A model generated the notes under the pieces. The model saw only the letters and a list, made by a program, of their open reading frames with translations. It made no database searches and had not been told where the DNA came from. The position numbers and the translations under genes are program-made. A stretch of 64,000 bases of DNA from Hemicentrotus pulcherrimus (Eukaryota; Echinodermata; Echinoidea; Camarodonta; Strongylocentrotidae), in the NCBI GenBank assembly GCA_003118195.1, contig BEXV01000054.1, positions 377,346 to 441,345 of the forward strand, written 5' to 3'. Position 1 is the first letter of the stretch; the number at the start of each line of letters is the position of its first letter. Below are positions 13,138-25,357 of the stretch, piece after piece.

Positions 13138-13262
13138 TCTCTCTCTCTCATCTCTCTTTCTTTCTCTCCTTCTCTCTCTCTTTCTCTCCTTCTCTCTCTC
13201 TTTCTCTCCGTCTCTCTCTCTCTCTCTCTTTCATCTTGCTTTCTTTCTCTCCTTATCTCTCT
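13138..13262. repeat. CT-rich microsatellite
   Basis: (CTCT)n with TTTCTCTCCTT subunits. The plus-strand Leu/Ser-rich frame across it is spurious. Confidence 0.95.
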
Positions 13263-15190
13263 GTAGTCTAAAGCTAGTGAGAATAAAGATGAGGGAATGA
13301 TGGTTGCACTGGGTGTGGTTGGAGAAAAGTCGGGCGGGGTTTGGGCGTTTCATACTATCGAGGAGTTTGTGGGAAGGAGCCATCTCAAGTCAGGTGGGTA
13401 ATTTAAAAGAGGAGAAATTTGGAAACTTTGTTTTTCAAAGTTTAAATAACTTTTTTTTTTTTTAATTAACTAATACATGTACTAACAAAAATGCTAATGC
13501 TAATAAGAATAATAATAATAGTAAAACAAAACGTCGGGCAGATTCGGAGGGGGTGGGGGCATACGCTTGTGGTTCCCTTAATGAGACCCAAATATAATAT
13601 GGTTCTTTAAACAAAAAACGGAAAAAACGTGATGAAACCGTTTGCTTGTGTAATAAAGATCTTGGATACAGAAATGATTGAATCCTGGACTAGCAAATGA
13701 ACGAATATTCGAATTATCCAGCAATTTCGCCGTAAACGGAATTCATTATGGGGCAGTACCCCATCCTCACAAAATGTACACTCATTTTTATGTCCTCTTG
13801 AAGGGGCTTTCATTTTTCCTGTCTACATTTTGCGAGACGACGTTTGCCCTATACGCACGAAGGTTTGTGTTGGTTTTACGGCCTATGTCAATACACTGGT
13901 TAAAGGTGAGAATACACACAGACGAAGAGTAAGCAATGCTCAATGGAGTATGAAACAAAACAGAACAAAACAAAAAGAAAAGAGAGGGGTGGGGGTGGTG
14001 GTGAAAGGGGTACTGTTATTGTATTCAAAGAAGTGAACGTGGTGAGAGGGAAAGAGTGTGAGGAATGAAATCGAGCAACTTGAAGAAAAAATAGAGACAA
14101 TTCAGAGAAAGGAGAGTCATCAGGCAAAAACAAGAGGGGGAACGGAAAAAAGGAAGGGAAGTGGAATAGGGAAGGGGGAAGGGGTGGAAAATGAATATCG
14201 GCACGAGCTTTATCTTTCACAATATTTTGATCAAAAATTGTATAAGCCGATGTTAGACATTTTTATTTAACTAATGTCACTTGAACCTAAAATTTGTCGG
14301 CCCTTAAATTTAGAATTAGCAGCACCTAATTACGATATGCACCTTATTTTATGCAATATGAATCTTGAAATATGGGGTGCATTCTTAATGCTCGATATTG
14401 ACACGGGTATGGTCATCACATATCCTAGTTGTCATTCAATTTCGTGCTACATAAAATGTCTTTTCTCTTGTCCTTTTTGGTTCTGTCCTGCATATCGCTT
14501 TGAATAAATTACATTTACATTAAACAAATGTATTCATTTAGTTGATTTTATTTCCACTAATTTTGACAAGTTTTATCACTATGTCACTCTTAGGATTTTG
14601 TTTTTGAGTAGTAATACATGGCTCTTCTAAAGAAGGTTTGCTTGTTTTAGAAAATAACTTATTATAAATAAATGAACAATAAATTAATTATAATTTCATA
14701 ATTAAAAAAATAAATAATGAAAGAATCATATTTATTTTTCTACATGATATTTTTTTTTAATTTTGGAGCGTCAGGGTGGAAGTAAAGCATCCCATATTTT
14801 ATTATCTCTGTGTTTTAAGTAAACACGACTCCACCCTTTGCCGAGTCATACAATGTAATCTTTATTATCATAACTTAAACGGTTCATGAAGATGTAAAGA
14901 ACTAGCAGTGGAGAAAGTGATTCATACCCACGTGATTTCATCTATCAATATTTGACATTCCGGAAACAAAGGAGTTGTGAAAGTCACCAGAGAGTCATTT
15001 TGCTGTTGAGATTTTATTTCGACCTGAATGCAAAGTCGAACCAAACCAACACTCGACTGTCAGTAAAATAATAAATTGAGGGAGTTTGTAAGGAAGTTAT
15101 GATAATGATATTCATAATATGATGCGCAGATCGATTTGATGGTGCCTTATCAGCTTACGACAAGACTTGGGATATTAAAAGAAATCGCGA
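13263..15190. other. Non-coding, no gene supported
   Basis: Contains an A/G-rich stretch at about 13965-14190 and AT-rich sequence beyond. Overlapping frames on both strands at 13607-14270 look like chance frames in purine-biased DNA. No other structure was recognised. Confidence 0.4.
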
Positions 15191-15194
15191 TAGA

Positions 15195-16552
15195 TTAAAT
15201 AGAGACTTTTAGAAAGACAAGACCTAATTGTATATGAATGGGGTCGTGAACAGAAAACAAAGTATATGTTATTTAGTAAATCTATAAATTCATTGCCAGC
15301 AAGCATAGTTTTTGAAAATACCCCATTGGAGTGTGTTTCATTTGATACAGTTTTGGGTGTAACGGTTGACCAAAAGCTTTCTTGGAAAATCACATCGACA
15401 ATAATTGTAAAATTATTTCCCGAAATATCGGCATTATTCATAAAGTAAAGACATGTCTAATTCCTCTTAATTCGTTAATTATGCTTTACAGATTTTTGTA
15501 TACTCCCGTACTTGAATTATGGTCTCTTAGTTTGAAGTCACAAACATCAAACGCTCCACCCCCCCCCCAACTCAGTGTTGTTTAGGGTACACGTACATGT
15601 ATGCCCGTTTCCTCCCAAAGCACCCCTATCCCAGGGCTGCCAACATTTCTGAACCCCTCTTTCGCGGGAGTATAAGAAGATCATTCATATTTGTAATCCC
15701 CCCTTTTGCTCCTATACAGACTCTTTACTTTTTTTGAAAAAAGGTACTAAAGGTCAGACTCATATTTTTTTCCAACTAGGTCAATTTATGTATAATTATG
15801 ACAAAATAATATGTTGCCATCTGTTTTTCAAGATTAAAAAAAAAATAGCTGTTCATAATTACCCAACAAGACTTTCGGACGATTTTCATTTACCTCTCTT
15901 GCGGACCCTCTTAACTAAAAAACAAGTTATATATGAAGGTCCGAAGTTTTGGAATTCTTTAAGTAATGAAATAAAAAATGCTTCATCGATTGATACTTTA
16001 AAGGCGAAATTGAGATTGTTTTTATTACAATCATATAAACCTCATTGAAATACATGTTGCTGTTGTTTTCGTTGAATACAAGATCATTCTCTACTCGCCG
16101 ACTCAAAATGTACGTATTGTGATAAACGTTGTGCCTTCTCATGCTAATCTCCTTTCTAACGCGCATTTCTCTTTTCTCATCTTCTTCTCAACCCCACATG
16201 CAGCTCACAACTTTGTATTATTTTCTGTACCCCCGATCTCTCACTTCTTTTCTGGCGTTGGCTACTCTGTGTATTAGGCCTACGACCATGTTCTTCTATC
16301 TTTGTCATGTAAAGCACGCCTACCGTCTTGTCCCGTTCTCGTTTCTGTTTTGTATTTCCTTTTGTAGTTACGGACTATTTAATTACTCATTATTCCCGAG
16401 TATCATTTGAGGTGTTCACAATTTTGCAAGCATTGCTTTTTAGTGGACCCCTCTGTTTCCCCATATGTATTTCCACATTTTGTTATAAATGTTTACAATT
16501 GATTTGTAATGTTTTATTGGAAACATAAATAAATTAAAATTGAAATTGAATT
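15195..16552 (+). mobile_element. Decayed non-LTR retrotransposon, 3' half (RT C-terminus plus tail)
   Basis: The plus strand encodes, with frameshifts near 15380 and a break at 15560-15735, the C-terminal portion of a LINE reverse transcriptase. A KYMLFSKS segment is followed by VLGVTVDQKLSWK, the typical 'K...LG..ID..L.W..H' thumb-region pattern, then a run of Ile/Lys-rich helix. At 15855-16047 comes the usual C-terminal pattern, with NYPTRLSDDFHLPLLRT, GPKFWNSLSNEI and a final LRLFLLQSY. A 3' UTR follows and ends in a short A-rich repeat (AAATTGAAATTGAATTG) at 16530-16552, the kind of simple tail many LINEs carry. There are multiple stops and frameshifts, so it is dead. The clade (jockey/CR1-like) is uncertain. 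Confidence 0.7.
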
Positions 16553-17007
16553 GTATAATTTTTCATGAATACTAATTTGGTAATTTATACTTACCACTAC
16601 AAGAGAGAGTCGAATTAATTTCCCGGTCGGTATGGTCGGTGGCCAGTCAACATGGATGACGCCACAACGATTCGCAGTCGATCGCAAATTTTCTCCAAGG
16701 TTCGCATCATCCTGTAACTTTAATACACATGTATTTCTATTGCTAGGAGAATTTAGCACCTCAATTAGAATTTTTAAAAATCTTTAAAAAAATCTTAAAA
16801 TAAAAATAATTTTGTTTGCAATATATGAATTAATGTTATTTAAATTTCTTTCAAAATTGAGTCGGAGTCTGGTCATTGGATGTGAGGTGGACTAAAAACA
16901 TATGAAAATTTGTCTACTGTAATCTATATCGGCAGCAAGGCCGGCGTTTTTCTGATGTATTGCCGGAACATACAGGGGAGTCGGGATAAAGGGTACGAAA
17001 CACAATA
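16553..17007. other. Spacer with a short GC-rich block
   Basis: A CpG-rich block at 16610-16720 with a quasi-palindromic GCGATCGACTGCGAATCG core on the minus strand. It resembles repeat DNA more than an exon (see rejected items). Confidence 0.3.
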
Positions 17008-17173
17008 GCCCGAATTCACAAAGGAGGTTTGTCGTAAAACCTAGGTACATGTGCGTCATATGACGCGTTCCAGACCAAATTTGTCTGAACCTTGGTCTGA
17101 AACGTATCGAAACGCATCATACATGACGCACATAAACATAGGTTCGACGTCAAATCTCCTTTGTGAATTCGGG
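17008..17173. mobile_element. 166-bp palindromic MITE
   Basis: Near-complete inverted repeat. The left end is GCCCGAATTCACAAAGGAGG and the right end is CTCCTTTGTGAATTCGGG. The arms continue inward (TAGGT..ATGTGCGTCAT against ATGACGCACAT..TAGGT) to a short centre around 17085. Target duplication is not obvious. Superfamily unassigned. Confidence 0.75.
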
Positions 17174-17214
17174 TCTTCGGATTTGAGCTTAATGTGATTT
17201 AGGAGCAGAGGAGC

Positions 17215-18200
17215 CTGGGCGAATAGTAACTAATGAAACTAATGACAAACCTACGAATGACGAAACTTTGGATTAGGGTAAAAGAGCGAACAGGAAATCT
17301 TGCTACATTATGTACCAACAATGAACCTTGGAAGGATATCAGACATTTGAACTAGCGACACGCATTAGACGAATAAAATATCTTTACACAAATGATAACA
17401 TATACGATGAAAGGCAACCCTTTGGACTATTAAAATGACAAGCGCTCCAGGAATTAAGAGCAAACCTAGACGAATGACAAACCTTTACTACACTACCGAG
17501 ATTTTGTATGGCTATAAAATAGCACACTTTCATTAGACCAAACATCTGACAAAGATGAATCTTTAATGGATGGAATCTTAAGTCGGAAGGACTTAGAACG
17601 ACTGGCCGAGAATCTATGGCGTTACACAACAGACGATTGAGAGATCTTTCTTCTAAAGACAAACCGCGGACGAAGGGCACCAACAATGATGATCCTTGGT
17701 CGGATGGCCTAACGACGGAACCTGGAAGAATGGTAAACTTTTCGAACTCTTGGCAAAACAAACCTTTACCGACTAAAACGAGAAGCTTTGGAAGAATGAC
17801 TAACTTTGGTCCAACGACAGATCTTTGGGCAACATGCGATACTACTCAGTTTTATAATAAATCTTCCTCTACTCACCAAGAACAATCAAACGAAAAATTA
17901 AACTTTGAGCTAAAGACAAAATCCTTTGCTCCAGCTGCACACTTTGGACAGGCGAAAGATTTTTTTTTTTTTTAATTGTAAGCGACTAAGCGACGTAACA
18001 TTTAATCGATAACATACATGAACGTACATCTTTTCTAGCAAAGGTACCTTTGGACTAGCGATGTCCCTTTGTAATAAAAAGATTGTCTGTTGTTTAACTA
18101 CAAATCGTTTGACCAACAACAAACTCTTAGACCAACGACAAACCTTACGACTTCAGACGCACCTACGTAACGATAACCAACCTCCAGTCCAGAGTTCAAG
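17215..18200. repeat. Highly degenerate short tandem repeat (minisatellite relic)
   Basis: Throughout this kilobase the phrases GACAAACCTTTGGAC, ACGACAAACCTT, GACAGATCTTTGG and similar recur at irregular spacing of roughly 20-45 bases. The impression is of an ancient minisatellite with a unit around AACGACAAACCTTTGGAC. It gives rise to a spurious 119-codon plus-strand frame (17616-17975). Based on reading by eye, without a computed periodicity. Confidence 0.45.
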
Positions 18201-20420
18201 ACAAACAACGGTAGGTCGAAAGATAGCCATCATGTTGGTATATATGTCGTGGGATTTCAAATGACCTGCAATGAAATGTGGGGTATACATTTACAAGGAG
18301 TCTCTTTCTGAGGAAAAGACATAACCATGGAGCGTCTATTATTATATATGTGTATCTAAATTTTCTACACTTCATAACCACATAATTCATTACTTGAGAA
18401 TGTCCACATGGCACTAGTGACATGGCGTCTATGACACACAAATATGGAAACATAATAGCAAAACATTTTGTCTCATTTAAGAAGGGATTATACCCCTTAT
18501 TTATTTCACCCTCGCTTACTGGACAAGTTATCAAAATGTTTGACATGAAATGGCAACACGAAAAATGAATCATATTCATACTTTAACGAGATAAACATAA
18601 TTATGAGCGATACAAATACTTCAATGTTATTTGAAACAAATCTTCAAAAGACAATACACTGTATGTACATGTACGCAGTACATATATACACCATTTTACA
18701 TTTAACTCTTTACAACTAGTACTGTGATTATTTTGTCGTAAGAGTATTATCAGAGTAACTTCGAATAAAAAAAAAAAAAAACAACAACAACAACATCAGA
18801 CTCTGGCTACGGGCCTGGTCTTGGCGACACGGAAAAATGTTCATGCACAAATAATAATTGCACAAATGTATTATATTTACAACGCAATCCCATTGTGAAA
18901 ATTAATTGACTTAAATCCAAAATATTTACGTAGGCGACATCGTTGTCTGATAATTGCAGAATGCCTCAGATGGTAATTAAAAAGCACGACTCTCAGAGGG
19001 CAGCAGCTTCCTTCCTTCTTCGGCTCTTACTTCTGTCACCGCAGTCATAATCTTAAACGAGATTTCAAATTTGTGCTTATCTCACTGATACAAGTATAAA
19101 TTATTATACACGTCGAACAAGAGTATAAAGGGGCTGATATATATTGAAAATCATATACGTGGTAAAGTTTATGCCCCCCCCCCCTCATCNGCGTATTTTA
19201 AGATAATCTACATAAAAGATTCGTATTACATTAAGGCTCAAAAAGTATTGCTTGCGAGATAAATTACGTTTATAAAAAAAAAAGTATTTCAGATATTTAA
19301 AAAAGACGAAAAAAAAAAAAAGACAGAGTATTACATACAACAAAATAAAAACCCTCGTTGAAAATATGAGAGGTACAGTTAGGACGAAACATATTTTTAA
19401 GGGGAAAACAATTTCACCCCAAAATACACAAAAAAATGCCACACTTTAAAATGGAATGAAACGCTCTGCTCTATTTAAAGCGATGTACTTCCTTTGATGC
19501 TAGTGCTCGAGATGAAGAGTGTATTTACATGATATCTAGTCGCTTAACAGTAACCATCAACCAGATAAATATTGTAATACGAAACAAATTTTCGCTTTAA
19601 TTTTGCGCGGACTGGCCAATAATGGCTTTGGTACAAAAACAAAAATCGAATCAGATTGGTGGTGCATCGTAAATGAAGTGAATATTGAAGAAACACATAT
19701 AAAAATGGCAAATACCAGTTTGCATCTATACAGCAGTTCGAACGAAATTCACGTACAACAAAAAGTAAACATTCAATTTTAGGTACAAAGTATACAGGGG
19801 AACCACAATATTATCAAATAATTTAAATAGAAATTAGTTGATTACGGAAACTGTAATATACATGATTAAAACGTTATCACGGCGCAAATCTCGGCTATCT
19901 AAAATTGATCAACAAAAACTTTTTCTAGAACTAAAGTAATGCCCAACATTTTTGAAAGACGAGTTGTTATTTTACAGGAATGTACAAAAATGCATTAGGG
20001 CCTATCATACATAGGAACAGCGCCAAGGTAAAACCATATTATATTTCACCAAATCTATAAGTGGCAAATTTACAAGCAACTCCACTACCATCACGAGAAA
20101 CTTCCGAGAAAAAATATATAAAAGTATCAAAATCACACCCAGAACAGTTAAAAATCAAACACATTTTTCACACTCGAAAAGTGGGCAAAATCATAAATAT
20201 CTAATCGTAATACACTAGACCTCCTAGGGGAAAATCCAATAACATAAACAAATTGCGTTAAAATTGCCTATACAATCTATAACAAAATCAAAGTCTGCGT
20301 TAGTTTACTCATAAAGCACGCGAAAAAAAAATTATTCGTCCTACGATGCCCCGGTTGTATCGTTGGATAGAGTCGGGAGACTAAAGGTTTTCGTTAGAGA
20401 GTCGGGAAATTTCAGGTCAC
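18201..20420. other. Non-coding, no gene supported
   Basis: AT-rich. An A run followed by (AAC)n lies at 18766-18796 and a C run with a single N at 19190. A 23-codon minus-strand frame (about 18989-19060) in a slightly GC-richer patch was not pursued further. No other structure was seen. Confidence 0.4.
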
Positions 20421-20577
20421 TCCTGGGACCCGTTTCACAATGCCTTTCCCCATGACAAATGACAAAAATCGGTGACAAATCGACTGATAACCAATCAGAA
20501 GCAAGGATTTTCGTAGCTTGTAACAAAAAACTGTCATTTATTACTGATGACAAGTTTTGTAAAACGCCCTCCTGGAG
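20421..20577. mobile_element. Short MITE with GGGxCCGTTTCACAA-type ends
   Basis: The left end reads TCCTGGGACCCGTTTCACAA. The reverse complement of the right end reads CTCCAGGAGGGCGTTTTACA. Inner matches (GACAAATGACAAAAATC against TGATGACAAGTTTTGT) continue. Target site is unclear. Confidence 0.55.
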
Positions 20578-20617
20578 AAGTGCCTTATCTTGTGCCTAAT
20601 CATAAACGATTGTCCAC

Positions 20618-20821
20618 TGCACACGAGGCGTCATTTGCCTGACGCAGAGTTGCGTCAGTGATTTTAACGGTATTTAACGCGCCGTGCGAATGACGTAGTA
20701 AAAAAACGCGATGGCAAAACAAACAGCGATGAAGACACTGCGTTGAATTATTAGCGTTTAGGCTCGTCACAGCTCGATTATATAGCCCGGATAACGCAAT
20801 CAAAATAACGTCTCGTGTGCA
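20618..20821. mobile_element. About 204-bp MITE with TGCACACGAG ends
   Basis: The left end is TGCACACGAGGCGTCATTT and the right end is AAATAACGTCTCGTGTGCA, a good inverted repeat of about 19 bases. The interior is CpG-rich and has no transposase. It lies 40 bases from the previous MITE. Confidence 0.7.
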
Positions 20822-21442
20822 ACTTGCTTAACTGTCTCCAAGCGCTTCTATAAGAGATAAAAGTGAATTTTTTAAGTAATCCGAAACTATAAGTGGGTAT
20901 AACTGAAATATTATGCGTAAAGCTTCCTATGAATCGTCAATTTTCGTTATATATATATGTTGTTTGCATGCTGTCGGATAAATATTGTTCTCAATCACCC
21001 TTTAAAAATAAGAGTTGGATATTTGTCTAACCTATCTACACTATTACATTTGATAACTTACAATTTTCCATATTTTTTCAGGAAAAAGAAAAAGAAAATT
21101 AGTATTCGCGAATTACGTAAATCAATAAATGAGGAAAATCACCATTCTACTAACAATTTAAGCATAAACGAAACGATAGAGTACATGTATAAATTTATTT
21201 AAAAGGCTGTCCGATGCATACTTCACTTAAATACCAAACAATTTCATCATCCAGAAAATGTTTAATACTTGATTTAATAAATTAACGCAGTATAGTGCCC
21301 GAATGGAACGCGTGGAAAATACGTGTACTTATGTAGGACAGCCTATACTACGACATATCATACCTTCCAAGCTTAATGATGCACGTTTTGTGCATGTATT
21401 CTCGGAAAGAAGACAGCATAGTTTCACTTTCTAGCTAAGGTT

Positions 21443-21597
21443 TCAGTTCCGAATAGACGGAAGTACTATTTTCATGAGATCCATAATGGCCTTCATGCCT
21501 GGCGGTGACGGACGAATACCGAGTAGAGAACCATAAGCGGTATAATGAAGAAACATGCAAGAGATGGTGACCAACATCGTGAATAGATGAAAAATTC
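21443..21597 (-). CDS. Candidate terminal coding exon with a membrane-spanning segment
   Basis: I do not recognise the family. The minus-strand frame (two bases plus 50 codons and TGA at 21443-21445) reads as a hydrophobic helix, LFTMLVTISCMFLHYTAYG, followed by SLLGIRPSPPGMKAIMDLMK and a short tail ending PSIRN. It looks like the end of a multi-pass membrane protein. G+C and codon choice differ from the flanks. A possible acceptor (AACAAG) precedes 21597, but the upstream tract is A/T-rich rather than pyrimidine-rich. It may instead be a pseudogene fragment. Confidence 0.35.
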
Positions 21598-22034
21598 CTT
21601 GTTACATATTATATTATTTTATTAAAATTACATTACGGAGCACTTTAGAGGCTGTAAATATAAATATCCTTTTTTTTTAAAGTTTAGTTTCTCGCTAAAA
21701 ATATGGACAATTCTGAAACCATACAACATAAACACTGAGCTAAAAAAAGGCCTGTCTAAAATTTTACAGCGCAAGTCAAACTTGTAGCCTCTCCATCTCA
21801 TTCGGTGGTGATAGTGAACAAATATTGAATAATATAATTTGCGGGGCAATTCTTAAATTATTGACAGAAAATACTCCCCACCAGAGAGGGTTAAATTTTA
21901 TCCGTGACACTGACTTAGTCGTCAATAAATAGTCTTTTTATGTACCACACCCCCCACATGTGATTCCGTAAAAATTGCAATTCTTTTAAAAATATAACTT
22001 ACAAAACGTTTTTGTAGTACGATTTACAAAGTAG

Positions 22035-22104
22035 TTTGGCAGCGCGCAGAGACGGTATTTGGTATTAAGCCGCGCTATATAAATCCAGATTCATTATTAT
22101 TAAA
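22035..22104 (+). repeat. LINE/SINE-type 3' tail
   Basis: GGTATTAAGCCGCGCTATAT followed by AAATCCAGA and an ATT-repeat tail. A GCGCTATATAAAT motif leading into ATTATTATT is a widespread 3' end of L2-like LINEs and the SINEs that borrow it. Only the tail is recognisable. Confidence 0.5.
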
Positions 22105-22464
22105 AAACTTTTGTCGTCCTTGTTTTGTGATGTACATGCAAAAAGAGCCATTCTCGGACAATGTTTTTGCTAATGACCGACAGCTGTTACATGGCAGTCG
22201 ATAGCCACTTTTATGCTCGTAGTTCTGACCAATCAGAGACCTAGAATCCTACCATGCGGTATGTAACATTTTGCCTCAGCGTTGCGCCCTTCCTGAAAAT
22301 ATAACTCCCTTCAGAGGTCCAAAGAAAGTTATATTACACCCCCTGCCAGTCAATATCTGTATAATAATACACATGACTTTATCAAAATAAATGTATAATA
22401 TAGTGACGCATGCAGCATCCTAAAATATATCATTTTCTATATATCTATTCACGACTTACGGCCT

Positions 22465-22569
22465 CTATCGTCTTGATGTCTCACCACCACTTTTCATCTC
22501 ATCGGTATGTCGCCCGAACATCACTGATGGTCTCGTTGCGTCACTAGCATTAGCTACTCCAACATTCAA
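22465..22569 (-). CDS. Candidate terminal coding exon (34 residues)
   Basis: On the minus strand a very strong acceptor (TTTTTATCTTCTTTTCGCAAG) immediately precedes base 22569. The only open frame from there gives LNVGVANASDATRPSVMFGR and then HTDEMKSGGETSRR before a TAG at 22465-22467. The other two frames contain early stops. It reads like a hydrophilic C-terminal tail. A GTAAGT donor follows the stop by a few bases, so the exon could also be internal to a 3' UTR. Its upstream exons would lie toward or inside the gap at 23138-24037. It might be an alternative 3' end to the exon at 21443-21597. Confidence 0.35.
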   Translation of the reverse strand: MNVGVANASDATRPSVMFGRHTDEMKSGGETSRR

Positions 22570-23001
22570 CTTGCGAAAAGAAGATAAAAACGTGGAAAAC
22601 ATGATTGTTAAATAATCATACTTCATATTTTGGAACAGGCGTTTCTAAAAACTCCATACAGCTTAGCGGATCTGCATCGCGTTTAATTTCAAAAATGTGC
22701 TAACAGAAGAAATGATACGATATGTATTTGATTAAAAAACGGATATTATATCAGAAAGAATTGTCCAAGATAAAAACGATCGCAACTAGTTTCGAAAAAG
22801 AAAAAGAAATCAACCTAAGGCAGTTTTAATAGCCTTATACGTCACTTATTGAAATGCGCAAACATGACATAACGTATGACGTAATCCGAACATGATATTC
22901 ATGGGACATATAGTAGGGTACTGAAATCGACCTTGACTTGATTCTTCGACACCTTTTGCGATCGTGTTAATCTAAGAAGTATCAATAACAATAATATTTA
23001 A

Positions 23002-23137
23002 AGCTTATCTGCCATAGTTTACAGGAGGGATTAGACTGCTCTGCAAGGTCACTGGACAGGTGGTTATCTCATCAACTCAGCTCTCAGTTAACATAAGAAA
23101 AAGAGGATCATGGGGGACCAATGGTCACCGATTAGGC
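23002..23137 (-). mobile_element. TTAA MITE, third copy of the 26342/62509 family, cut by the gap
   Basis: After TTAA at 22998-23001 the sequence matches the reverse complement of the elements at 26342-26528 and 62509-62707. Shared pieces include GGATTAGAC, GCAAGGTCACTGG, GGTGGTTATCTCAT and AGGATCATGGGG. It runs into the N block at 23138. Confidence 0.7.
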
Positions 23138-24037
23138 NNNNNNNNNNNNNNNNNNNNNNNNNNNNNNNNNNNNNNNNNNNNNNNNNNNNNNNNNNNNNNN
23201 NNNNNNNNNNNNNNNNNNNNNNNNNNNNNNNNNNNNNNNNNNNNNNNNNNNNNNNNNNNNNNNNNNNNNNNNNNNNNNNNNNNNNNNNNNNNNNNNNNNN
23301 NNNNNNNNNNNNNNNNNNNNNNNNNNNNNNNNNNNNNNNNNNNNNNNNNNNNNNNNNNNNNNNNNNNNNNNNNNNNNNNNNNNNNNNNNNNNNNNNNNNN
23401 NNNNNNNNNNNNNNNNNNNNNNNNNNNNNNNNNNNNNNNNNNNNNNNNNNNNNNNNNNNNNNNNNNNNNNNNNNNNNNNNNNNNNNNNNNNNNNNNNNNN
23501 NNNNNNNNNNNNNNNNNNNNNNNNNNNNNNNNNNNNNNNNNNNNNNNNNNNNNNNNNNNNNNNNNNNNNNNNNNNNNNNNNNNNNNNNNNNNNNNNNNNN
23601 NNNNNNNNNNNNNNNNNNNNNNNNNNNNNNNNNNNNNNNNNNNNNNNNNNNNNNNNNNNNNNNNNNNNNNNNNNNNNNNNNNNNNNNNNNNNNNNNNNNN
23701 NNNNNNNNNNNNNNNNNNNNNNNNNNNNNNNNNNNNNNNNNNNNNNNNNNNNNNNNNNNNNNNNNNNNNNNNNNNNNNNNNNNNNNNNNNNNNNNNNNNN
23801 NNNNNNNNNNNNNNNNNNNNNNNNNNNNNNNNNNNNNNNNNNNNNNNNNNNNNNNNNNNNNNNNNNNNNNNNNNNNNNNNNNNNNNNNNNNNNNNNNNNN
23901 NNNNNNNNNNNNNNNNNNNNNNNNNNNNNNNNNNNNNNNNNNNNNNNNNNNNNNNNNNNNNNNNNNNNNNNNNNNNNNNNNNNNNNNNNNNNNNNNNNNN
24001 NNNNNNNNNNNNNNNNNNNNNNNNNNNNNNNNNNNNN
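23138..24037. other. Assembly gap (900 N)
   Basis: Run of undetermined bases. All long frames crossing it are artefacts. Confidence 1.
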
Positions 24038-25357
24038 AAAAAGGGCATGAACTACAACATGTATTATATTTCAATGCCATTGTAGATGTTAAAGGTAATA
24101 CAAAATTTTGGAAAATTGTGAATATTGGGTGGATAGTGATTCTTCTCAATTTTGATATATGTGGATGCCCCTGTGGATGTATTATAAGCACTAGAAAAGT
24201 TAGCCCCTAAAACATTTCCGCTTTTGAGAAAAATTTAATATATCAAAGATTTTTTCCGGTGCTCCCGGTAAATTTTTATGAATTTCAAATAGCGCCTTCG
24301 GCCGTACAATGGTAGCTGCGACCATGAAAATTTCAGAATATGTAGTGATACATAATTTCCAAACGGGAATAGCTAACCGGTCGATTTTAGTCTAGAAATA
24401 TTGTTTTATAGCTTAATTTCTTGACCTTGAGAGGGAGCTATCTAACATAAAGAGTGTATTATTTACAACTTCCTAACTTTAGAAGTTATTTCAACCGCGA
24501 CAACGATCACTGAATATTGTAGGGTCGCATATGCTTCCAATATGTTCATTTAAACAAAATTCAATAACCCCATACCAAAACTTTGTATAACCTTTAAAGA
24601 GGCACCTTTGTACAGCGCATTTTAATGGAGGATATAGCTTTCAAATGAGTAAACGGCATAATGCAAAATGCATGGAAGATGATAATACTTCATATTCTTA
24701 TTTCATACCTTTAAAATGAGTGAGCAACATGATGCAAAATATATGGGAGATTTTTTTGCCGACAAATCACCTCACAAAATTGGAACTTTAGAAAAATTAT
24801 GAAAAAGAACCTCTATAATCGGGTAAAGCATTGTCATAAGGAATCATCAACTGAAGTGCGTTTATAAATAACATTATTAAAGAACGAAATATTTTGCATG
24901 ATATTGAAATAATATTTAAACAAAATAATAATGTACATGCAACTTAAATACAAAGGGATAATGAGCCCCTAAAAAAACAAAAATGTGCATTGCAGGAAGC
25001 AGATAAATCACAGACACAATAATAAGTTCCAGATAGACAAGAAAAATAAGAAAATTGTGATTCGGTTTCAAATTCAAGAAAACTGTTTTACATAAAAAAA
25101 ATGTGTACAAAACAAAAGGGAGAGTTCTCTTGGTATTACACCCCGAAGTATCACAGAATCGTAAGCTTGAGATTTTCCACAAAATTAAATTTAGATCTTG
25201 ATTTATCTAGGCATTTTCACCAATATTGATTGATATAAGAATTGATATAAGTATATAAGAAATGATATAAGCCATTAAAAAGAAGAAATAAGAATCGTCA
25301 ATCATTTCCTATTTGTTTCAATCCCTGCACCAACATATATATTATTCATTGGTTTAA
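24038..25357. other. Non-coding, no gene supported
   Basis: AT-rich sequence with no splice-bounded frame or repeat boundary that I recognised. Confidence 0.45.

Noticed and set aside
16514..16759. Possible minus-strand exon (DDANLGENLRSTANRCGVIH...) with a GTAAGT donor
   Set aside because: The core is a quasi-palindromic GCGATCGACTGCGAATCG typical of repeats, and no neighbouring exon keeps its frame. It remains possible but unsupported.
17616..17975. 119-codon plus-strand frame
   Set aside because: Composed of degenerate minisatellite words; no splice context or family resemblance.
23060..24210. Long frames on both strands across the gap
   Set aside because: They consist of undetermined bases; the same applies to the frames across 43107-43632.
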